A DNA stretch of 43,622 bases from Phellopilus nigrolimitatus (Eukaryota > Basidiomycota > Agaricomycetes > Hymenochaetales > Hymenochaetaceae), in the NCBI GenBank assembly GCA_021029095.1, contig JAJOHG010000218.1, positions 1 through 43,622 of the forward strand, written 5' to 3'. The position numbers and the translations under genes were made by a program. Positions within the stretch are counted from its first letter, which is position 1, and every line of letters starts with the position of its first letter. Under the pieces are notes generated by a model, which was not told the DNA's origin, made no database searches, and saw only the letters and a list, made by a program, of their open reading frames with translations. Shown piece by piece: positions 40,713-43,622 of the stretch.

Positions 40713-40718
40713 TATAAA
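40713..40718 (+). promoter_or_regulatory. TATA box of the frameshifted P450 copy
   Basis: TATAAA 87 nt upstream of the ATG at 40800, the same spacing as in the intact gene. Sequence upstream of it is only distantly similar to the other promoter. Confidence 0.7.
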
Positions 40719-40720
40719 AA

Positions 40721-42890
40721 CCTCCTGCTTGAATCCTCAACTATCATCAGCTCTTCACTGGCATCTTCTCATTGCTCACTATTCACTACACATTCGATCA
40801 TGTCTATTCAACCTTCCCCTGCCGTTTCTACTTGGCCCAGACTGAACACCCTCGCTGGTCCAACTCCCTCCGTCACTCCCGATACTAACAACCACGCCAT
40901 CGTTGTTGTCGGAATCCTCCTCTTCGCAAGCCTATACGTTCTCCCCAAACTCTTCGGCTACAAGTCTCTCAGCGTCTTCAGTCGCAAGCTGTACAACAAA
41001 GCCGGCTACGCTATTCCCAGCGGACCTATAGGCCTTCCGATCGTCGGTGAGTCCTATACTTACACTTTCCAATTTGCTAATGGCTAATTCCTTACTACAG
41101 GATCGTTCCCTTTCCTTTCGCATTATCCGGAAATGATGATGGACTTCTGGTACAAACGCTTCGGCCCGCTGTATTCTCTTTGGATTGGAAATCAGCTTTT
41201 CATGGTCATCTCCGACCCCGGGATTGCCAAGGATCTCCTTGTCACCAACGGCGTGGTCACTTCGAGTGTACGTTAATATATTGGCTTTTCACTATTTCCG
41301 TACTCACTGTTTTTCTCCAGAGGAAAGAAATGTTTATCAAATCGCAGACTGTCTTCGTTGGAAGGGGAATCACCGCTACTCCCTACAACGACCGCTGGTA
41401 AGCTTCGCGGTACTAAATGAATTAGCATTCGACTCACAGTACTCTTTCAAGGCGCAAGCACCGTAAAATCGCTTCTGTCTGGTTGAACCAACGTGCCGTC
41501 GACAGTTACTCCCAGGTCCTGGATTACGAAGCCACTACACTTTTGAAGGAGCTGTACCGCGCCGGCAACAACGCAATCAACCCGCAACCTCACGCCGGTC
41601 GCTGCTCTCTGAACAACATGCTTACGATCGCTTTCGCCCCCGCACGGAGAGCGTCCAAGATCCGTTAGTTTCCCAAGCACTCAAGCTGTCTCGCGAGTTC
41701 ATGTAAGTGTCACAATTCTTGTGACAGTGAAAGAATTAAATGACTTCGATTCCAGGAACTGCACGGGCCCCGTCTCGATCCTCGTCGACTTTATCACGCC
41801 GTTGCAATGGTTTACTACGCCGTTGCAAGCACGAGGCAAGAAGCTTCACCAGGGCCTCGTCGACACCTACGGCGGGCTGATCAAGAGCATCGAGGCCCGA
41901 ATGAATGCCGGCGAAGACGTGCCAGACTGCTTGGCCAAGACGATGATCCTTTCACGCGAATCCGAGAATCTCGATGACCTCGACATGGCGATTCTCGCTT
42001 CCGCGTTCATGATTGGTGGTGTTGAGACGGTAAGCGACACTATATTTTTCTCTACACCCACATCCGCTGATTTGTTTGGGTACAGACTGCTTCGATCATG
42101 CAGTGGTTCTCCGCTCTCATTCCAGCATATCCCGAGATTCAGAAGAAGGCACAGGAAGAACTCGACCGCGTCGTCGGCCGCGACCGTCTGCCCACCATAG
42201 AGGACGAGAAGGATCTCCCGTATTGCCATGTGCGCATTTCCATTCTCATATTGATACGCGCAAGTAGCTGACATAGACGATTCAAGGCGATCGTCAAGGA
42301 AGTCGAACGAGTCCACAACCCTTTCTGGCTCGGCACGCCGCATGTCGCTTCGGAGGACATCGTTTATAAGGGCCAGTATATCCCGAAAGACACCGTACTG
42401 GTGCTCAACACGTACTCGATGCACCACAACCCTGAGCGTCACCCAGAGCCGCACAAGTTCAACGTAAGGACAGCAGCGTTTTATTTTAAGATGCTTATGC
42501 TCACTTCTCTTTTCGATACTGTAGCCCGAGAGATATATTAACGATCGGACCAACAACACGGAGTCTGCCAACCTGCCGAACGCTTACGAGCGCGACAACT
42601 GGATGTTCGGAGCAGGGTAATCTTGCGAACTTTTTGAAATCGGACATGAGTAATCTGACAGATTTGAATCCCCCAGTCGTCGAATCTGCCCCGGGATGAT
42701 CGTCGCGGAGCGCGAAATCTGGCTGACGATCTCGCGCATGCTCTGGGCGTTCAACATGCACGAGGTGCCCGGTGAACCGATCGACTTGATGGAATACGAC
42801 GGGCTGTCTGGACGTTCGCCGATGCCGTTCAAAATCCAGCTTGCTCCTCGTCATGCAAATGTCGCAAAGGTTCTGGATGGAGTAGAACAG
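40721..42890 (+). repeat. Inverted repeat, right arm (P450 transcription unit)
   Basis: Counterpart of 34025-36196. The high-identity segment begins at CCTCCTGCTTGAATCCTC, immediately after the TATA box, and fades at about the stop codon. The arms are separated by about 4.5 kb containing the HPP gene. Confidence 0.85.
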
Positions 42891-42923
42891 GGTACACACA
42901 TATACTCGAAACCCCCAAAATGA
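40800..42923 (+). pseudogene. Cytochrome P450, frameshifted copy
   Basis: Same nine-exon layout as the intact gene at 34019-36117: exons at 40800-41046, 41101-41267, 41321-41397, 41452-41702, 41756-42029, 42086-42229, 42287-42463, 42525-42616, 42677-42923. Three lesions are visible against the intact copy. First, one base is missing in exon 4 at about 41636-41641 (a run of five C replaces CCTCCC), which shifts the frame to a stop at 41666-41668. Second, the donor of intron 8 reads GTAATC instead of GTAAGT through loss of one G. Third, two bases are missing just before the stop, extending the end by about a dozen residues. ExxR, PERY and the heme motif FGAGRRICPG persist downstream but out of frame with the start. 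Recent loss, polymorphism or a sequencing error in the first lesion are all possible. Confidence 0.82.
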
Positions 42924-43370
42924 GTGCGCTCCAGTATTAGAAGGGCATATATGGTGTTTGTCGTTAGAATATGATTAATTTAATTTGTAGAAATCCTGAG
43001 AGAGGTATTAATTTAGAGACAGTCGATGACATCAGTCGAAATAAACATTTATTAGTCTATTTCCGAGGAAGTGCCTTTGAGTGAAGGTCGTTATCAACTT
43101 AGTGCTCGACTTGTGGTGACGCCGATCTCGACGTCGATCGTTTTTGAGGGTTTGAGTTGCAAGCGTCGGCTGGAAGAACAGTAAAGGTTACGAGATTGTG
43201 AGCTTTCACCTACCTAGCCCCCACCTACCTAGCCCCAACAACTGTGTTTTAGATATTTGAGCTTTATACGTTACATATTATATCCCTACTATTTGTTGAA
43301 GTACGGCAAAACGTGAACCCGTGCATTTGGGGTTTATTTGTAGAATCATTCGTGTGTTTGCGAAGTGCAG
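42924..43370. other. Intergenic between P450 copy and HPP pseudogene
   Basis: AT-rich, no gene. Contains a tandem duplication ACCTACCTAGCCCC at about 43209-43237. Confidence 0.55.
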
Positions 43371-43622
43371 TCACAGCTCCTTGGATTCAACCGCATCCTT
43401 GCTCAAATCCGCTGACACGACGGCAGGAGGAATAAGTGAAGCAAATGGTGATATCCAAAACACTGAAACCTGCGCTGAATATTGTTGATCAAGAGTGCGA
43501 TGACGAAGACCATGGTGGTTGTGATGATGCAGAGGCCGATGAGGGCAGAGATAAGTGGCCTGCGACACGTGCGCACGGTTGAGCAAGAGCGTCTCGATGG
43601 CACCAAAGCACGAAGCTCCCTT
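43371..43622 (-). pseudogene. HPP-family fragment, internally deleted, cut by window edge
   Basis: Related to the C-terminal exon of the HPP gene at 38254-39023. Shared blocks are the segment encoding GHFISALIGLCI (here frame-broken, with CACTTATCTCTGCCCTCATC at about 43547-43566), then LLINNIQRR and the FWIS region. About 200 nt that in the intact gene carry the His-Pro-Pro signature and two membrane segments are missing between them. The remaining pieces need frame changes to be read together. The 5' part lies beyond the window, so a rearranged but expressed form cannot be fully excluded. Confidence 0.75.

Larger units (their letters stand above)
39024..40720. other. Intergenic 1.7 kb, no gene seen
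   Basis: Promoter side of the HPP gene on the left and of the second P450 copy on the right. The reading frames present have no family resemblance. A small hairpin lies at about 40002-40027. The last 200 nt are a diverged counterpart of the intact P450 promoter (shared GGTCGCCAT, GAAATCCATG, CAAATGT). Confidence 0.5.

Overview
The window is a piece of a filamentous basidiomycete (Agaricomycete) nuclear genome. The evidence is the many short spliceosomal introns of about 45-110 nt with GTGCGT/GTGAGT/GTAAGT donors, very GC-rich codon use in the left two thirds, and gene families typical of mushroom-forming fungi: F-box multigene family, Clp1-like proteins, multi-exon P450, HPP-family membrane protein and a small secreted protein. 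There are no bacterial-type operons. Because of the GC richness most long reading frames here are antisense or out-of-frame shadows. I rebuilt exons by eye from splice signals, reading-frame continuity and family conservation; every exon chain given for a CDS sums to a whole number of codons.

Left to right: eS30 ribosomal protein gene (minus, 826-1434) carrying an intronic C/D snoRNA that looks like snR60; an FMN-dependent lactate-2-monooxygenase-like enzyme (minus, 2403-4182); a long basic SAP-domain protein (plus, 5028-8472); a sharply CpG-depleted, AT-richer island (about 9262-11718) with an intact single-exon F-box gene (9588-10889), bracketed by direct copies of the 3' end of the next gene; a DUF726/TMCO4-like hydrolase (minus, 11850-13677); an unrecognised coiled-coil protein (minus, 13931-15649); two tandem Clp1-like paralogues (minus, 16591-18045 and 20543-21880) separated by a 2.5 kb gene-free upstream region.

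The right part has lower GC: SLX1 nuclease (plus, 23496-26213) with an unusual long tail bearing four SUMO-interaction-like motifs; a small secreted HsbA-like protein (minus, 26512-27256); a p-nitrophenylphosphatase-type HAD phosphatase (minus, 28965-30151) divergent from PBDC1 (plus, 30614-31642, with 14-nt and 15-nt microexons); a short-chain dehydrogenase (plus, 32144-33383); then a rearranged module containing an intact P450 (minus, 34019-36117), an HPP-family membrane protein (minus, 38254-39023), a nearly identical but frameshifted inverted P450 copy (plus, 40800-42923) and a deleted HPP pseudogene running off the right edge. The two P450 copies are nearly identical inside the transcribed region but diverge sharply at the TATA box and just after the stop, which points to gene conversion or selective homogenisation of the transcription unit.

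Most genes are housekeeping or unrelated neighbours; I see no convincing metabolic gene cluster. The items most worth following up are the snoRNA, the CpG-depleted F-box island with its flanking repeats, the SLX1 tail, the Clp1-like pair and the P450 inverted pair.
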